This document shows positions 20,115 through 29,010 of a DNA stretch of 64,000 nt, one piece after another. Source of the DNA: Niallia sp. Man26 (GTDB lineage Bacteria; Bacillota; Bacilli; Bacillales; Cytobacillaceae); assembly GCF_022049065.2 (NCBI RefSeq), contig NZ_CP095743.1, positions 325,001 through 389,000 of the forward strand, read 5' to 3'. How positions within the stretch are numbered: the first letter of the stretch is position 1; each line of letters opens with the position of its first letter. A program made the translations under genes and the position numbers. Below the pieces are notes generated by a model that saw nothing but the letters and a program-made list of their open reading frames with translations, ran no database searches and was not told the origin of the DNA.

Positions 20115-20174
20115 TTAGAAATGGATGTCGTCATACTTAAAGTAATAGATACATAGAAGGGAGTAATCTTATAG

Positions 20175-20894
20175 ATGATTAAACTAATAGGAATTCTTGT
20201 TGTGGCAATTGGCTTTGCATTTCGTTTTAACACATTGCTGGTTGTTACCGTTGCAGGTATTGTAACAGGCCTTGTGTCAGGCTATTCTTTTAATGAAATA
20301 CTAACTTTATTTGGGCAATTCTTTATCGATAACCGCTATATGTCTTTACCAATTATCCTGACATTGCCGGTGATTGGGGTGCTCGAGCGTTATGGTCTGA
20401 AAGAGCGAGCAGAATCTTTAATTAAAAAAGCAAAAAATGCAACAACAGGACGTGTGTTGTTGACTTACTTGTTTATCCGCGAAGGTTCTGCGGCAATAGG
20501 CCTTAATATCGGCGGACATGCTCAAACGGTCCGGCCTCTTGTTGCACCAATGGCTGAAGGAGCGGCGGCTGCACGATATGGCGATCTGTCGGAAAAAACA
20601 AAAAATGATATAAAGGCACATTCTGCTGCTGCCGAAAATACAGGCTGGTTTTTCGGAGAGGATATCTTTATCGCAACAGGTGCAATCCTGCTGATGAAGG
20701 GTTTCTTTGATTCAGTCGGCATTCATGTAGAGGTTTGGGATATGGCATTATGGGGCATTCCTACTGCCATTACTGCATTGATTGTAAGCTGGTTCCGTTT
20801 TAACAGACTTGATAGACGTATTGCCAAAGCGGCAGGAAAAAACGGCAGTTTAAACAACTTGGCAAAAACGAACAAAGATGAGGAGGTAATGTAA
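20175..20894 (+). CDS. DUF969 membrane protein, candidate 5-oxoproline transporter component
   Basis: 239 residues with about six membrane segments; recognisable as DUF969 by MSLPIILTLPVIGVLERYGLKERAE and the motif REGSAAIGLNIGGHAQTVRPLVAPMAEGAA. The function of the family is not established. It is followed by DUF979 with a one-base overlap (TAATG), and then by pcp, inside a locus whose other genes all act on pyroglutamyl peptides or 5-oxoproline. A two-component permease for 5-oxoproline or pyroglutamyl peptides is a reasonable inference. GGGAG site upstream of the ATG. Confidence 0.88.
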   Translation: MIKLIGILVVAIGFAFRFNTLLVVTVAGIVTGLVSGYSFNEILTLFGQFFIDNRYMSLPIILTLPVIGVLERYGLKERAESLIKKAKNATTGRVLLTYLFIREGSAAIGLNIGGHAQTVRPLVAPMAEGAAAARYGDLSEKTKNDIKAHSAAAENTGWFFGEDIFIATGAILLMKGFFDSVGIHVEVWDMALWGIPTAITALIVSWFRFNRLDRRIAKAAGKNGSLNNLAKTNKDEEVM

Positions 20895-21856
20895 TGCACT
20901 TAATAACGCTTGATACACTTTATTACTTATTAGGTATTATCGTTGCCTTCGTTGCAGTTCGTGTTGCATTGGATAAGAATCATCCAACCCGGTGGGGATC
21001 CACTATTTTCTGGGGGATTTTTGCGATAACTTTCCTGGTTGGCAAACAAATCCCGCCGCTTTATGTTGGATACCTTGTATTAGTGATGGTGATAGTTGCT
21101 TCAATTGGAAAGGTGACAAAGTCAAAAGAGGAAGAATCAGATTCTGCTGAAAGAGAAGGGCATGCAGAAAGACTTAGAAATAAAATATTCCTTCCAGCTA
21201 TCTTGATTCCAGTTCTCACCATTGTAGGAACACTGACTCTTGGAAAAATCAAGTTTGGTTCTGTCCAGCTTGTAAATCCGGAGAATGTTACATTGATTGC
21301 TCTTGGGCTTGCAACAATTATCGCCTTTATAGCGGCACAGCTAATCACAAAGGCAAAGGCAACAGTTCCTATTAATGAAGGGAGCCGTCTCCTTCAAGCT
21401 GTAGGCTGGGCAGTTATTTTGCCGCAGATGCTCGCAGCATTAGGCGGAATATTCTCTAAGGCAGGCGTCGGTGATGTTGTATCAGGAATTGTCGGAGATT
21501 TCCTGCCGACAAATTATGCTTTTGTAGCTGTAGCTGCTTATTGTATCGGAATGTTGCTGTTCACGATGATTATGGGAAATGCTTTTGCTGCTTTTGCTGT
21601 AATAACAGGAGGAATCGGGCTTCCTTTGATTGTTCAGCTCCATGGCGGCAATCCTGCTATCATGGCAGCACTTGGTATGTTTGCAGGCTATTGTGGAACA
21701 TTGATGACGCCGATGGCTGCTAATTTTAATATTGTTCCAGCAATGCTTTTGAATTTAAAGGATAAAAATGCAGTCATTAAAGCACAAATACCTGTGGCTA
21801 TACCAGTGTTTATTATTAATATGCTGCTGATGTATTTCCTTGTATACCATTTTTGA
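20894..21856 (+). CDS. DUF979 membrane protein, partner of DUF969
   Basis: 320 residues, about nine to ten membrane segments; a charged cytoplasmic loop KSKEEESDSAEREGHAERLR at about 76-95. The motifs WAVILPQMLAALGGIFSKAGVG and GNAFAAFAVITGGIGLPLIV near the C-terminal half fit the DUF979 family, and the end resembles ion-transporter-type permeases (GMFAGYCGTLMTPMAANFNIVPAMLL is typical). Translationally coupled to DUF969. Likely forms a permease with it; substrate inferred from neighbours. Confidence 0.88.
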   Translation: MHLITLDTLYYLLGIIVAFVAVRVALDKNHPTRWGSTIFWGIFAITFLVGKQIPPLYVGYLVLVMVIVASIGKVTKSKEEESDSAEREGHAERLRNKIFLPAILIPVLTIVGTLTLGKIKFGSVQLVNPENVTLIALGLATIIAFIAAQLITKAKATVPINEGSRLLQAVGWAVILPQMLAALGGIFSKAGVGDVVSGIVGDFLPTNYAFVAVAAYCIGMLLFTMIMGNAFAAFAVITGGIGLPLIVQLHGGNPAIMAALGMFAGYCGTLMTPMAANFNIVPAMLLNLKDKNAVIKAQIPVAIPVFIINMLLMYFLVYHF

Positions 21857-21891
21857 TTTCGTATTAACCAAACAATTAGGAGGGATATGAA

Positions 21892-22539
21892 ATGCAGAAG
21901 ATTTTGCTGACAGGATTTGATCCATTTGGAGGAGAAGCAACTAACCCAGCTTTAGAATCTGTTAAAAAGCTTGATGGTGTTAAAATTGGAGATTATTTAA
22001 TAGAAGCACGAGAAGTTCCAACTGTTTTTGATGAATCAATAGCGAGATTAAAAGAATATATAAAGGAAATAAAGCCAGCGCTGGTTATTTGTGTTGGTCA
22101 AGCAGGCGGCCGTCCTGATGTTACGATTGAGCGGATTGCGATTAATGTCAATGATGCACGGATTGCAGACAATCAAGGACAGCAGCCGATTGATACAGCC
22201 GTTGTAGAAGGAGGTCCAGCAGCCTATTGGTCTACACTTCCCATCAAGGCCATCGTGAAAGCAATGCGAAAGGAGGGAGTGCCAGCCTCTGTTTCCCAGA
22301 CTGCAGGCACATTTGTCTGCAACCATATTTTCTATGGTCTAATGAATGTATTAGAGCAAATGGGTAACAAGATAAAAGGCGGCTTTATTCATATTCCATT
22401 CCTTCCTGAGCAGGCGACAGCACATCCAGGTCAGCCAAGCATGGCACTTGATACGATAGTTAAAGGGCTGAAGACAGCAGTTGAAGCAGCGGTTGTTACT
22501 GAAAAGGACATTCAGGAAATAGGCGGACAGACTCATTAA
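21892..22539 (+). CDS. pcp: Pyroglutamyl-peptidase I (pyrrolidone-carboxylate peptidase)
   Basis: Cysteine peptidase (C15) removing N-terminal pyroglutamate from peptides, giving 5-oxoproline for PxpABC. 215 residues. The catalytic triad is visible: E80 ([12 protein letters not shown]), C143 ([14 protein letters not shown]) and H167 ([11 protein letters not shown]). GGAGGG precedes the ATG by 7 nt. Third gene of the unit after DUF969-DUF979; a terminator follows. Cytosolic. Confidence 0.96.
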   Translation: MQKILLTGFDPFGGEATNPALESVKKLDGVKIGDYLIEAREVPTVFDESIARLKEYIKEIKPALVICVGQAGGRPDVTIERIAINVNDARIADNQGQQPIDTAVVEGGPAAYWSTLPIKAIVKAMRKEGVPASVSQTAGTFVCNHIFYGLMNVLEQMGNKIKGGFIHIPFLPEQATAHPGQPSMALDTIVKGLKTAVEAAVVTEKDIQEIGGQTH

Positions 22540-22571
22540 ACAGGAAATATAGTGCTGTCTAAAGAATAGAT

Positions 22572-22610
22572 AAAAGTGACATGAGTAATGGTTGCTCATG
22601 TCACTTTTCT
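22572..22610 (+). terminator. Intrinsic terminator after pcp
   Basis: A 14-bp perfect stem AAAAGTGACATGAG / CTCATGTCACTTTT with a 9-nt loop and terminal T residues. Confidence 0.9.
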
Positions 22611-22678
22611 ATTCAGAGAAGTTGCGTTTTAAATTTCTGATAATTATAATAGTTTTATAATCTAATATACGGAACTGT

Positions 22679-22697
22679 AATTCCGAAAATCGGAATT
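22679..22697. promoter_or_regulatory. Perfect palindromic operator before pxpB-pxpC
   Basis: AATTCCGA-AAA-TCGGAATT, same core as the site at 20094. A TATAAT (22656-22661) lies 18 nt upstream. A GGAACTG half-site (22671-22677) adjoins it. Presumed target of the locus IclR regulator. Confidence 0.8.
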
Positions 22698-22713
22698 TAA
22701 GAAGGGGGATAAT

Positions 22714-23469
22714 ATGGGAGAAAATATTGTCGGTGACAAACCAGATACTCAAATGAAACCACTCGGAGACTCAGGGATACTTCTCCAATTCGGCACAGAA
22801 ATAAGTCCCGATGTACATGAAGAGGTAAAGGCATTTACAGACTGTATAGAAGCAAATTCTTTTCCCGGCTTTATAGAATGTGTGCCAGCTTTTACTAGTG
22901 TGACCATCTTTTATAGTCCTTTACTCGTCTTTCAAATGTATAAAGGGAAAGGCAAGCCAGAGGATTTGTCACCATATAGTATTGTCCAATCTATTCTGCA
23001 GGAAAGATTAAAGAGTCTTCATACGTCAAAAAGAAGGGAAAAAAGAGTGGTTGATATTCCTGTGTGCTATGGGGGAGAGCTTGGCCCTGATTTAGAGGCA
23101 GTGGCAAAATATCATCAATTAACACCGGAAGAAGTAATAGATATCCATTCACAAGCAGAATATCTCGTTTATATGATTGGCTTTGCTCCTGGCTTTCCCT
23201 ATTTAGGAGGAATGTCTGAACAGATTGCCACACCGCGCCATTCTTCTCCAAGATTATCAATACCAGCAGGTTCTGTCGGTATTGCTGGCATGCAAACTGG
23301 TGTTTATCCGATTTCCACCCCAGGGGGCTGGCAGATCATTGGACGAACACCAATTAACCTCTTTTATCCAGACAAGAATCCGCCAACTCTATTAACATCT
23401 GGTGATATTGTCCGATTTAAGCCGATTTCAATAGAAGAGTATAAGGAATATAAGGAGACAGTGCTATGA
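22714..23469 (+). CDS. pxpB: 5-oxoprolinase subunit B (KipI family)
   Basis: 251 residues. Family core LGDSGILLQFG near the N-terminus, VDIPVCYGGELGPDLEAVA in the middle, the segment YMIGFAPGFPYLGG, and IPAGSVGIAGMQTGVYPISTPGGW towards the end. B. subtilis KipI was first known as an inhibitor of the sporulation kinase KinA, but the PxpABC role in 5-oxoproline cleavage fits this locus. The start has a GGGGGAT site. It overlaps pxpC by 4 nt (ATGA). Confidence 0.95.
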   Translation: MGENIVGDKPDTQMKPLGDSGILLQFGTEISPDVHEEVKAFTDCIEANSFPGFIECVPAFTSVTIFYSPLLVFQMYKGKGKPEDLSPYSIVQSILQERLKSLHTSKRREKRVVDIPVCYGGELGPDLEAVAKYHQLTPEEVIDIHSQAEYLVYMIGFAPGFPYLGGMSEQIATPRHSSPRLSIPAGSVGIAGMQTGVYPISTPGGWQIIGRTPINLFYPDKNPPTLLTSGDIVRFKPISIEEYKEYKETVL

Positions 23470-24464
23470 GCTTAAGAGTGGAGCGCCCTGGTATGCTGAC
23501 AAGTTTGCAGGATCTGGGCAGATACGGTTATCAAAAATATGGAGTAGTTGTCAGCGGAGCAATGGATTCTATCTCTTTGAGTATTGCTAATTTGCTCGTC
23601 GGCAATAAGGAGAATGAGGCAGGGCTGGAGATGACGTTAATGGGCGGGTCATTCCTTGTTGAAGAAGACTTGCTTATTGCTGTTACAGGCGGAGATTTGG
23701 CTCCGGTTATAGAAGAAGAGTCAATCCCGCTATGGAGGCCAGTGTGGATAAAAAAGGGAAGTCTGCTTCGGTTCCGAGCTTCCCGTTCAGGCTGCAGAAC
23801 GTATATGGCTGTTGCTGGCGGTTTTGATGTGCAGGAGGTGCTTGGAAGCAAAAGCACTTATTTGCGAGGAGAACTCGGCGGGCTGAAAGGGCGGGCTCTT
23901 TCAGCAGGTGACAAACTGACTTGCGGCGGGGCTGCCCACCGTTTTCAGCACTTAAAAAGCAGCGCTGGGGCAATATCCTTTGCTGCCACTGCTTGGCATG
24001 TTAATCCAGAACCGTTTATTAATCTGAAGGAAACAGTGATACGTGTAATAAGAGGCGGAGAATTCGATTATTTTACTGAATCAAGCAGAGACCGTTTCTT
24101 TAAGGAGGATTTTCGTATTACACCGAATTCAGATCGGATGGGATACAGAATGGAAGGCACTCCCTTGGAAATGACCGATTCATTTGAACTCCTATCTGAA
24201 CCTGTAACAAATGGGACGATTCAAGTGCCGAAGGATGGAAACCCCATTATCTTGCTGGCAGATCGGCAGACGACGGGAGGCTACCCGAAAATCGCACAAG
24301 TCGCAACGGTGGACCTACCGCTGCTAGCTCAAAAGAAGCCGGGGGAAATTGTCCGCTTTAAAGAAATATCGTTAGCAGAGGCCGAACAGCTTTATTTAAG
24401 GCAAGAACTGCAATTAGAAAAACTAAAGGCCGGCCTATCATTGAAAGTTGATGAAACAGCGTAA
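23466..24464 (+). CDS. pxpC: 5-oxoprolinase subunit C (KipA, biotin-dependent carboxyltransferase-like fold)
   Basis: 332 residues. N-terminal VERPGMLTSLQDLGRYGYQKYGVVVSGAMD-type segment (shortened motif TSLQDLGRYGYQ at residues 12-23), TRUE family core ITPNSDRMGYRMEG and the C-terminal block LADRQTTGGYPKIAQVATVDL are all typical of the urea-amidolyase/KipA domain. Forms the PxpBC complex that with PxpA hydrolyses 5-oxoproline using ATP. Its ATG overlaps the pxpB stop. Confidence 0.94.
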   Translation: MSLRVERPGMLTSLQDLGRYGYQKYGVVVSGAMDSISLSIANLLVGNKENEAGLEMTLMGGSFLVEEDLLIAVTGGDLAPVIEEESIPLWRPVWIKKGSLLRFRASRSGCRTYMAVAGGFDVQEVLGSKSTYLRGELGGLKGRALSAGDKLTCGGAAHRFQHLKSSAGAISFAATAWHVNPEPFINLKETVIRVIRGGEFDYFTESSRDRFFKEDFRITPNSDRMGYRMEGTPLEMTDSFELLSEPVTNGTIQVPKDGNPIILLADRQTTGGYPKIAQVATVDLPLLAQKKPGEIVRFKEISLAEAEQLYLRQELQLEKLKAGLSLKVDETA

Positions 24465-24503
24465 ATTAGGAAATAAAGATAAAAAAGGAGATGCAAAAAA
24501 CGG

Positions 24504-24662
24504 ATGTGGGTTATAACCGTCTATTCACCAGAAAATGATATTGCGCAATTTGAATTCACTACAGAACAAGAAGCTCGGGAAGCATTTGAGCAATTGCAAG
24601 GCTGCAAGATTCTCACAGAGGTTATTTACTTTAATGATGAGATTATCTTAGCAACAGCTTAA
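24504..24662 (+). CDS. Small hypothetical protein (52 aa)
   Basis: Reading frame MWVITVYSPENDIAQFEF...EIILATA, 52 residues, with AAAGGAG 13 nt before the ATG (a little far). The composition is that of a small soluble alpha/beta protein: a strand pair, a helix TTEQEAREAFEQLQ, then a strand ending IYFNDEIILA. It is 40 nt after pxpC and could belong to that transcript. No known function. An overlapping ATG at 24491 opens only a 15-codon frame. Confidence 0.6.
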   Translation: MWVITVYSPENDIAQFEFTTEQEAREAFEQLQGCKILTEVIYFNDEIILATA

Positions 24663-24801
24663 GACAGCTTTTCCTTTAAGCTCTAGTTATGCACCCTTAC
24701 AATTCAATAGATTCTAGACAATAGGATTCTATGAAAGTAGCAACTGAAATTGCTATAATAGGTAGTACAAGCTATTGAATATCAATTGGAGGAGCAGGTT
24801 A

Positions 24802-25650
24802 ATGAGTGAAAATATAAAGCATTTAGGGAATTTGCTGTTGCAAAATTCACAAGAAATTGCGCTGACTGTGCATAAGCGGAGAATAGAGGGAGAAAGCTCT
24901 GAAAAATTAGCGCAAATCAGCTCTGTTGAAGGAGAAATTCTTCAGCTGCGCGCTCATTTTGTTTCCTTATTCGGTAAAAGCCTGTTAAACTATCCAGATT
25001 TAAAAGGAGCTCGTTCTTTATTTACCGATTGGGGAATCAGCACTGGTGCGAATTTATCCTCCGAAGGAGTACCGTTAGATGAGGCATTAAAGGATGTGTC
25101 ATTCTACAGAACAGCAATTTGGGAAGTTTTAAAGACAGAGATGAAAGAAAAGGATTATTCCATCGATGAGGCTTTTGAGGTGAAGGATATTATTGATCCT
25201 TTACTGGATTATGCGTTGTACAATTTCAGCCTGTCTTATGTGGATTCCTATGCGAATACACTCAATAATTCAAGAAAAGCGTTTTTGGAGCTGTCTGTTC
25301 CAGTTGTGCCGATTACAGAAAATATCGCTATTCTGCCTTTAATTGGGGATTTAGATACAGAAAGAGCACAGCTGCTTATGGAAGAAACATTGGTTAAAAC
25401 TAGAGATATGGGAATCAGTCACTTAATCATTGATATTTCTGGGGTTATCATTATAGATACGATGGTTGCTAATGAATTGTTTAAACTTATGGATGCATTA
25501 AGACTGCTCGGGATTGGCACAATTTTCTCTGGAGTGAGGCCGGAGATAGCCCAGACGATGGTAAGTCTTGGTCTCGACATTAAGAATTTAGTGACGAAGG
25601 CAAGCTTAAGACAAGCACTTGCTCTCCTTGAAAGAGAAAATGTGATTTAA
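24802..25650 (+). CDS. RsbR-like STAS domain protein
   Basis: 282 residues. An N-terminal helical, non-heme globin-like RsbR sensor domain (about 1-155) and a C-terminal STAS domain (about 165-280) with LIIDISGVIIIDTMVANELFKLMDALRLLG, shortened here to IDISGV and DTMVANE, which hold the usual phosphorylatable S/T positions. RsbR paralogues form stressosomes with RsbS/RsbT to control general stress sigma B, none of which is in this window, so it is an orphan paralogue. The start at 24802 follows GGAGGAGC; upstream in-frame codons are rejected. Confidence 0.85.
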   Translation: MSENIKHLGNLLLQNSQEIALTVHKRRIEGESSEKLAQISSVEGEILQLRAHFVSLFGKSLLNYPDLKGARSLFTDWGISTGANLSSEGVPLDEALKDVSFYRTAIWEVLKTEMKEKDYSIDEAFEVKDIIDPLLDYALYNFSLSYVDSYANTLNNSRKAFLELSVPVVPITENIAILPLIGDLDTERAQLLMEETLVKTRDMGISHLIIDISGVIIIDTMVANELFKLMDALRLLGIGTIFSGVRPEIAQTMVSLGLDIKNLVTKASLRQALALLERENVI

Positions 25651-25655
25651 ATAGG

Positions 25656-25692
25656 AAAAGAGCTGGCGGATATGGCCAGCTCTTTGTTGTTT
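25656..25692. terminator. Bidirectional terminator between the RsbR-like gene and the catalase gene
   Basis: Stem AAAAGAGCTGGC / GCCAGCTCTTT with a 6-7 nt loop, then T-rich sequence. It serves two convergent genes. Confidence 0.82.
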
Positions 25693-26532
25693 TTATTTCA
25701 ATGTATTTAATGTATTTAAATCATGGTGCAATGATTCTGACGGTACTTTAGTTATTGGCACATTCCCTTTTGCGACAGGCTCTTTCACATAGACGAAGTC
25801 TCCTGTGCCATCAGGGGCGCTTCCAGTTGCCCATAAGCCGTCAGATGACTCGGATCCTTCAGAGAGGTTCCAGAATTCATAAGCTTCAGGCTGTGATTCC
25901 TTCTCTGCTTCTGGCGGGAAGCTTGCTGGTACAACGACACCGTTTTTGCTTTCCAATTCCTCAATTGCTGCAAGCCATTGATATTGGTGATATCTGTCGC
26001 GAGCAAGCATTTTTCTAAATGTAGCGCGGACACCCTCATCCTTTGTCATATGGTACAGTCTTGCAACTTGCAGGCGGCCTTGACTTTCTGCATGCAGGTT
26101 AGAGCGCATATCTGCAAGTAAGTTTCCGCTTGCTACGATATAAGAACCATTCCACGGCACTCCATTAGAGTTAGTTGGAAGACCTCCTAATCCGCTCACA
26201 AGCAGATGCTGCGGATTGACTCCACCCATGATGGCAGCAATCGTCGGATCTTTAGCTGCTTCTGCCTGATCATCTGGTGATGCACCATCTAGAAGTTGGC
26301 TTATAAGGGAACATAACATTTCTACATGCCCGATTTCCTCTGTACCAATGTCCATCAGCATGTCCTTGTATTTTTCTTCCCCGCGGCAGTTAAAACCTTG
26401 AAAAAGATATTGCATCATAACAGTCATTTCTCCGAATTGTCCACCAAGAACCTCTTGAATTTGGCGGGCCAGCATTGGATCTGGCTTGTCCACTTTTACT
26501 TCAAATTGTAATTCTTTCTGATGACGAAACAC
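25693..26532 (-). CDS. Manganese catalase (non-heme)
   Basis: Dimanganese catalase that dismutates hydrogen peroxide, 279 residues. All five ligands can be placed: E35 (QFGEMTVMMQ), E66 and H69 (GTEEIGHVEM), E149 (NLHAESQGRL) and H182 (RDRYHQYQW). The start is a GTG at 26532, 8 nt after GGAGG; an ATG two bases earlier is out of frame. The C-terminal tail is extended (about 220-279) and carries GTGDFVYV. Similar to the YdbD/YjqC type in Bacillus, part of stress or spore protection. Minus strand, convergent with the RsbR-like gene. Confidence 0.93.
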   Translation of the reverse strand: MFRHQKELQFEVKVDKPDPMLARQIQEVLGGQFGEMTVMMQYLFQGFNCRGEEKYKDMLMDIGTEEIGHVEMLCSLISQLLDGASPDDQAEAAKDPTIAAIMGGVNPQHLLVSGLGGLPTNSNGVPWNGSYIVASGNLLADMRSNLHAESQGRLQVARLYHMTKDEGVRATFRKMLARDRYHQYQWLAAIEELESKNGVVVPASFPPEAEKESQPEAYEFWNLSEGSESSDGLWATGSAPDGTGDFVYVKEPVAKGNVPITKVPSESLHHDLNTLNTLK

Positions 26533-26612
26533 ATATATCTCCTCCTTTTGGTTTTGCAGTTACGCTTATGAAGTACCCCTGCTAAATTAGAGATAAACAC
26601 AGTGCTAAAAAT

Positions 26613-26643
26613 TGCCAAAAAAAAATGAGCCTTCAAGGCTCAT
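26613..26643 (-). terminator. Intrinsic terminator of the small minus-strand gene
   Basis: Read on the minus strand: ATGAGCC-N5-GGCTCAT stem followed by a run of nine or more T residues (the A-run at 26616-26625). It overlaps the stop of the small upstream gene. Confidence 0.75.
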
Positions 26644-26822
26644 CATTTATTAATGGATTCTTCCTGGTTATTTGTTTTGTGAGTTTCTTCCATAACTTGT
26701 TTTTCGTTCTTATCTTTTTCATATTCCTTACGGATTTTTCCGCATGTTATACACTCGCCGCTATAATAATAGCTGTATTTATGGTACTTGCGGATTGAAC
26801 AAATTATCGATCCAAAAAGCAT
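26643..26822 (-). CDS. Small hypothetical protein with a CxxC motif
   Basis: 59 residues from the ATG at 26822 (AAAGGAG 11 nt upstream); a longer in-frame reading begins at 26894 but lacks a ribosome site. A tyrosine-rich stretch (KYHKYSYYYSG) precedes ECITCGK, a single CxxC knuckle, followed by a highly charged tail. It may bind a metal or be a spore-associated small protein. No function recognised. A terminator follows directly. Confidence 0.5.
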   Translation of the reverse strand: MLFGSIICSIRKYHKYSYYYSGECITCGKIRKEYEKDKNEKQVMEETHKTNNQEESINK

Positions 26823-27082
26823 ATGTAACACAACTCCTTTACATATAAATTGTACAATAAAGAGAATGAAGCGAAGATTAAATAAAAGTGACACAACAAG
26901 TCAGATAGGTGACAAAAACCGTCTTTGATTACCGAATGAAAACATTATGACGATGAACATTAAAGGTTTGTTATAAAAGAAATAACGATGTAATATCTAC
27001 TCTTTGCATCCTTCATAAATTTCTTTTCCCTTCTTGGTTAATACTAATAATCCTGTTAAAAAGACGCCTTAGGAGGGGGAAG

Positions 27083-28987
27083 ATGAAAAGACTAAAAAAT
27101 CTGCATAAATCAGATTTAAAGATACCGTTTATCTATTTACTCATTTCTGCATGCTGGGTTATGTTTTCATCTTATCTACTCCCTTATTTCACTGGCGATT
27201 TGCGAAATTTGGCATCCTATGAAATGCTGAAAGGCTGGATTTTCATCTGTGTTACAAGTACTATTCTTTTCCTTCTAATAAGAAGGGAAAGACTGAAGGA
27301 TGAACAATCGAATAAAAGAATTTCAGAAGCTGAATTTAAATTTCGAACATTAGTAGAGGAGTCTTTGTTAGGAATTTATATCCTTCGTGAAGGAAGATTT
27401 GCGTATGTCAATTCTACTTTGCTTGCATTAAGCGGCTATCACAGTAAAGAGCTGCTTTGCATGCATTTTTCAGACTTGATTTTGCCACTTCATGAAGGGG
27501 AAGAAGTCGGTCTTTACAACAATAGAGCTGAACTTCAGCTTCAGAAAAAGGATGGCACGCTGTTGGATGTAGTGGTTCTTTCTCACAAATTAAGTGTGAT
27601 ACATAATGATGCACCTGCCATTATGGGTTCTATTCTAGATAATACGGAGAAGCGTAAATACCAGCGGAAATTGGAGAGACTGGCATTCTACGATCCATTA
27701 ACAAACCTAGCCAACCGCCGCATGCTTAGCAATTCAATGAATGAGGCAATGAATAAAGCAAGAACAACAAATGAGAAGCTTGCGCTTTTATTTATAGATT
27801 TAGATCATTTTAAAGGTATCAATGACAGCATTGGGCACGATATGGGGGACAAGGTGTTAAAGGAGCTCGCAGATAGAATTGTTGGTTGTATCCCGAAAAG
27901 CGGACTTGTTTCTCGATATGGAGGAGACGAGTTTACTGTTATGCTTCCGGGACTTCAGTCTGCTAAGGAAGCGGAAAGGATTGCCAAAGATTTAATTTCC
28001 CTTTTTAACGAGCCGCTTCATATTGAAAATCAGAAGTTCTATATTACATTAAGCATTGGTATATCTATTTTTCCCGATCATGGAAAAGAGTTAGAAACTC
28101 TCGAAAAGAATGCGGATATTGCGATGTATTTTGCGAAAGAAAAGGGGCGTAATAATTCACAGTTGTTTACAAAAAGCATGAAGGTGTTTATGGTTGAGCG
28201 GCTTCACCTCCAGCATGAACTTAGAAAAGCAACAGAAGATATGGATAATCATTTCTTTCTTGTGTATCAGCCGAAAATTGATGTGTTCTTAAATAAGGTA
28301 ATTGGAGTGGAAGCATTGCTGCGCTGGAATCATCCTGTGTCTGGTCTAATATCTCCTAGTCGCTTTATTCCTGTTGCAGAGGAAATGGGGACAATAGGTG
28401 CTATAAGCAATTGGGTCATTAATAAAGCTTGCAGACAATTAAAATACTGGAATGAACAAGGAATCAGCCTGACCATTTGCATCAATATATCACCTTTATT
28501 ATTTCAGCAGGCTGATTTTGTAGACAACATTCTTGAGCCAATTTCGGAAGCAGGAGTAAAACCAAGCCATATCCAGTTAGAGATTACCGAAAGTGTGCTC
28601 ACTAATTATCTTGATGAGGCGATAGACAAACTGAAATTGCTGAAGAGGAATGGACTTACAATTGCTATTGATGATTTTGGCACAGGATATTCCTCCTTGA
28701 GTGTACTAAGAAAAATGCCGATTGACCGATTGAAAATTGATCAATCCTTTATTAGAGATCTGCAGAAGGAACAGGATATTGTTGCGTTGATTATATCGAT
28801 GGCGCATAAGCTTTCCATGCATGTAACGGCAGAAGGTGTGGAGACGGTGGAGCAATGCAGGCTTCTCCGAGATTTAAATTGCAGAGAGATGCAAGGCTAC
28901 TTATTCAGTAAACCAATTACAGCAGTAGAAATGGAAGAATACTTAAAGAGGCGGCCGATTGCTGCTTCCATACAAGAAAGGCTCTGA
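27083..28987 (+). CDS. Membrane PAS-GGDEF-EAL protein (cyclic di-GMP turnover)
   Basis: 634 residues. Two TM helices (about 15-35 and 50-68), a PAS domain (about 85-190), a GGDEF domain with an intact GGDEF at 280-284, and an EAL domain with EAL at 410-412, NISPLLFQQ, EITESVL and DDFGTGYSSL. Both catalytic signatures look complete, so synthase and phosphodiesterase activities are both possible. The RxxD inhibitory site expected just before GGDEF is absent (PKSGLVSRYGGDEF). GGAGGGGG precedes the ATG. Single-gene unit. Confidence 0.94.
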   Translation: MKRLKNLHKSDLKIPFIYLLISACWVMFSSYLLPYFTGDLRNLASYEMLKGWIFICVTSTILFLLIRRERLKDEQSNKRISEAEFKFRTLVEESLLGIYILREGRFAYVNSTLLALSGYHSKELLCMHFSDLILPLHEGEEVGLYNNRAELQLQKKDGTLLDVVVLSHKLSVIHNDAPAIMGSILDNTEKRKYQRKLERLAFYDPLTNLANRRMLSNSMNEAMNKARTTNEKLALLFIDLDHFKGINDSIGHDMGDKVLKELADRIVGCIPKSGLVSRYGGDEFTVMLPGLQSAKEAERIAKDLISLFNEPLHIENQKFYITLSIGISIFPDHGKELETLEKNADIAMYFAKEKGRNNSQLFTKSMKVFMVERLHLQHELRKATEDMDNHFFLVYQPKIDVFLNKVIGVEALLRWNHPVSGLISPSRFIPVAEEMGTIGAISNWVINKACRQLKYWNEQGISLTICINISPLLFQQADFVDNILEPISEAGVKPSHIQLEITESVLTNYLDEAIDKLKLLKRNGLTIAIDDFGTGYSSLSVLRKMPIDRLKIDQSFIRDLQKEQDIVALIISMAHKLSMHVTAEGVETVEQCRLLRDLNCREMQGYLFSKPITAVEMEEYLKRRPIAASIQERL

Positions 28988-29010
28988 CAAAGTTGGAGCC
29001 TTTTGTTTTT
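28977..29010 (+). terminator. Intrinsic terminator after the GGDEF-EAL gene
   Basis: AAAGGCTC / GAGCCTTT stem spanning the stop codon, then a T-rich run. Confidence 0.7.
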
